Positions 61,457 through 64,000 of a DNA stretch of 64,000 nucleotides are shown piece by piece; position 1 is the first letter of the stretch; every line of letters begins with the position of its first letter. The position numbers and the translations under genes are program-made. The stretch spans positions 245,001-309,000 of the forward strand of contig JACVVK020000016.1 of the NCBI GenBank assembly GCA_018292915.2, given 5' to 3'. Origin of the DNA: Batillaria attramentaria. Its lineage: Eukaryota; Mollusca; Gastropoda; Batillariidae. The notes beneath the pieces were generated by a model that saw nothing but the letters and a program-made list of their open reading frames with translations, ran no database searches and had not been told where the DNA came from.

Positions 61457-61633
61457 TTTTTGTTGTTTGTTTGCCTGTTTGGGGGTTAACGTCCTTTTTC
61501 ACCACATACGGGTGATATCAAAGACGGGGCAACGATGAAAAAGCCAGCACAAATATTTGGCCCCAGCCCGGACACGAACTCATGACCCGAGCTTTGGAAG
61601 TCCAACGCTCTACCATTCGGCCACCCCAGCTCC
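61457..61633 (-). mobile_element. SINE S1 with target duplication and TTG-rich tail
   Basis: Bounded by the 15-bp duplication CCTTCGGTAGAAGCT at 61442-61456 and 61634-61648. On the plus strand its tail reads TTTTTGTTGTTTGTTTGCC instead of the usual GGGTGGGTG. Confidence 0.95.
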
Positions 61634-61761
61634 CCTTCGGTAGAAGCTCCAGAGGCCATTAAAATACCAGGTAAAAACAAGAAAAAGTTGACTTTCAGTA
61701 GGCCTTGCGGGTGGCACGACGTATCCAATCCGAGCCAGCGTCCACTTTTAAAGCGCGGAAG

Positions 61762-61797
61762 TGGGTGGGTGGGTGAGTGTTTAGGAGTTTAACGTTA
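61762..61797 (-). mobile_element. SINE S1 3' fragment
   Basis: GTGGGTGGGTGGGTGAGTGT then TTAGGAGTTTAACGTT only. Confidence 0.8.
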
Positions 61798-62219
61798 TAG
61801 CGCGAAAATATTCCTTGAAGAAAGTCCATGCTCTTTGTACTCTGCCATATCCCCGGTGAATTAGCTGTTGCGTTCAGTTGAAAGAAAAACCAGCGATACT
61901 GATCGTATCAGTCAAAGCACGGCAGACAGCAAACCAATGCGCCAGAGGGTTCAGCAATAGTGTTGGGAGGTGCCAACATCACATAAGAGCCTTGGGATAT
62001 GGCAAATTCCATAGACATCGACATCTCTTGGGCGGCTTTGTTGAGCTTCATTGATTTTAAAAATGATTTTTCACGCCCATACTAGAAAGTGTCTGCCAAA
62101 CAACACCATGTTGCGGTCACAGGATATTTTGAAGAGAATGTGGGAGTAGAAGTGTTCAGACCTGCACAACAGCAGCATCTTACGCGGCAAAAACCTCTGG
62201 GAATGTGATCCATGTTAGG

Positions 62220-62511
62220 CCGAGACCCCATCGCTCAAAATTTAATGCTCTTTACGGTGTGTGGATGGGTGCTTTTTACTGTAGCAATACTTTCTGTCCA
62301 CCACAAAGTCTTTTACAAAACAAAAAGGATTAGCGTACAGGGAGTATTCAGACTTCCGCAGCCAATCGAACTGCGCCTTCAGACATCACTGCCCCTGTTT
62401 AAATTCCATCTGAAGACCTTTCTCTTCCGTCAAGCCTTTGATAGTTAAACCTCTGTTGAGGCTGACCATGAGTCGTTGCACTGCCAAATTGTATGTAAGA
62501 GGGGATGTAAA

Positions 62512-62570
<59 letters not shown>

Positions 62571-62644
62571 TTAAGCGCAGCGAGTCCTTGGAATTTGGAG
62601 AGCAGAGCTCTATAAAAACCATGTATTATTATTATTATTATTAT
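62220..62644 (+). pseudogene. CR1/L2-like LINE 3' end
   Basis: The frame ending at 62448 finishes with LPLFKFHLKTFLFRQAFDS, the reverse transcriptase tail. A (TG)n run lies at 62515-62570, GAGCTCTATAAAAACC follows, and an ATT tail ends at 62644. The coding part upstream is poorly preserved. Confidence 0.78.
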
Positions 62645-63600
62645 TTGTGAAGAAAACCGCTAGAAATGTGATACCATTGAAGCTCATATGTCTTTATGCA
62701 GGGTCTTGGCGTGGTAGGGAGGGAACCAAAGGCTAAATCCAGACCTATGCTCGTTGATTAAGTTTAGATCTAGGTCAGTGGTTTAACCTTAAAGGGTTTT
62801 GAGTTTAGTCCTTATTACCCTAATAATCCGCCACTAATGAGTGACATAGACGTCAGGGTATCGGAGGCCAATGGGATTTGGGTCACAGCAATGGCTGCGA
62901 GTCAGGCATCAAGGTATCTTCCGCTGATTTCATTTTGGCCCAGCTCAGAGCTAGCACACGACACTAAAACAATTTACCACTGATCTCGACCCGCACAATT
63001 CCCCGGAATTAATTCTATAACAAGCGTTCTCCGATGCAGCCAATTGCAAAATGTTTAAATGAGTTTGTGAGCGTTTTGCAATCTAACCAGGAGCCGAGCT
63101 GCCCGTGCCTGGGCGGTGTACAGCGATTTGGGGGTCCTCTTGTGCCTACCTCGGGCCACGGAGAGAAATTGGATTTGGCGAAGGGCTGCGGGGACGAGCT
63201 TAGCCAGCGTGAGCTAGTCGATGCCGCTACAATTTGCCCTGGCTAGGCCTCGGAGAGTCGCTCGCGTCTTCAAAGACGGTTCCATTAGCAACTTTGTCAA
63301 TTTTCATTAGGCGGCGGGTCCTCGGGAGACTGAGCGGGGAGCGGGAAGAGAACTAGAGAGGAATAGGTTATAGGTGCGGGTCGCCTCCCCTGCCTGCCCC
63401 GAGCGCGCGCTCCGCTACTTGCCCATTCCCGGCCCGTCTCGCGCCTCATAACACTTGCAAATTTCTCGCCGCTAGCCACGGTTTCTCCTGGCTTTTCCCT
63501 TGGCCTCGGCTTCCCTGCCTCTCAGCTCCCCTGTCGCTCCTTCGCGCTCCATACCGACACTGCCGCTTGTTTTTCCCGTGCATCTTCGCCATCACGACAT
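62645..63600. other. unique sequence becoming GC-rich
   Basis: 63050-63600 is GC-rich with ATTTTCATTAGG and CCAATTGC sites. Frames exist on both strands, but none shows a family motif or clear splice sites. It may be a regulatory island or an undetected exon of a neighbouring gene. Confidence 0.35.
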
Positions 63601-63821
63601 CCTCCTACCTCCCTAACAACCTAATCCCTCCTCTGACCCCCCCCCCTCCCGACGACACACACACACACACACACACCCCTTCCCCTATGCCCACCATATT
63701 TCTTATCAACATCAAGAAAATGACGCCGAACTGAAATCATTTGAAATGGCCATTCTCGTGTGGAGTTATCTACACTGGTTTCAGGTCTTTATCACGTAGT
63801 TCTTTTCTTTTTATCGACAAG

Positions 63822-63933
63822 TTCGTATCCCGGCTGGGACCAAATATATGTGCTGGCTTTTTCGTCGTTGTCCCGTCTTTGATATCACCCGTATGTGGTG
63901 GAAAAGGACGTTAAACCCCCCAAACACCCACCC
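63822..63933 (+). mobile_element. 5'-truncated SINE S1 with target duplication
   Basis: Begins inside the B-box (TTCGTATCCCGGCTGGGACC) and runs to the AAACACCCACCC tail. A perfect 13-bp duplication TTTTATCGACAAG stands at 63809-63821 and 63934-63946, proving that truncation happened at insertion. Confidence 0.96.
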
Positions 63934-63976
63934 TTTTATCGACAAGGGTCAGTATGTCGTCGACCAAATCTGGCAG

Positions 63977-64000
63977 GGGGAGCCGGCATCGCCGACCCGG
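63977..64000 (+). mobile_element. SINE S1 head cut by the window edge
   Basis: GGGGGAGCCGGCATCGCCGA matches the first bases of S1; the rest lies right of the window. Confidence 0.75.

Noticed and set aside
63034..63479. Possible exon in the GC-rich right end
   Set aside because: No family-like sequence and no convincing AG/GT pair; described only as a GC-rich island.
52695..64000. Search for the third homeobox exon (WFQNRRAK codons)
   Set aside because: No TGGTTCCAGAA-like or TGGTTTCAAAA-like sequence preceded by AG was found on the plus strand; the exon is assumed to lie beyond the window.

Overview
The window looks like a piece of a gastropod mollusc chromosome, probably a marine caenogastropod. 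That is an inference from three things: split genes with GT-AG introns, very high density of simple repeats (long CA/TG, CT/GA, ATT and poly-G/C tracts), and a tRNA-derived SINE present in more than 20 copies, together with RTE-like and CR1/L2-like LINE fragments and small inverted-repeat elements. No bacterial, viral or organellar genes, rRNA genes or credible tRNA genes were seen. Most of the 64 kb is repeats; only three host genes are supported.

Layout. (1) 1208-1469, plus strand: the last coding exon of a fibrinogen-related-domain gene whose other exons lie to the left. (2) 5883-8598, minus strand: a complete four-coding-exon gene for a secreted protein with two EF-hands of the MCFD2/CGREF1 type. 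All three intron phases close, giving a 200-residue protein with a signal peptide. (3) 8.6-37.4 kb: gene-poor and repeat-rich. It holds an 80-bp satellite, nested SINEs, a 2.3-kb 5'-truncated RTE-like LINE with an open reverse-transcriptase frame and a 13-bp target duplication, W/G minisatellites, and a few GC-rich single-copy islands rich in CAATCAG and homeodomain-type sites. (4) 37.4-52.7 kb, plus strand: two exons of a paired-like homeobox gene (closest in my recollection to Prop). It has a CCAAT/TATA promoter, a histidine-rich first exon, a 14.2-kb phase-1 intron, and a second exon that stops after homeodomain residue 46 at the classic paired-class intron site. The exon encoding the end of the recognition helix was not found in the window. 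(5) 52.7-64 kb: repeats and GC-rich islands, presumably the following intron or 3' flank of the homeobox gene.

How the parts relate. The three host genes share no evident pathway: a fibrinogen-domain protein, an early-secretory-pathway calcium-binding protein and a developmental transcription factor. The long gene-poor flank and the large intron of the homeobox gene, with scattered unique GC-rich islands, fit the usual architecture of a developmentally regulated gene. The rest is a record of transposition. At least eleven insertions carry target-site duplications readable by eye, several nested (SINE in SINE, SINE in LINE, LINE end in SINE tail, inverted-repeat element in an older repeat). 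I found no clear sign of a wholly new system. The strongest oddities are a TG microsatellite forming a splice acceptor tract, an enlarged 470-bp SINE-headed element, and a 418-bp poly-G/C inverted-repeat element.
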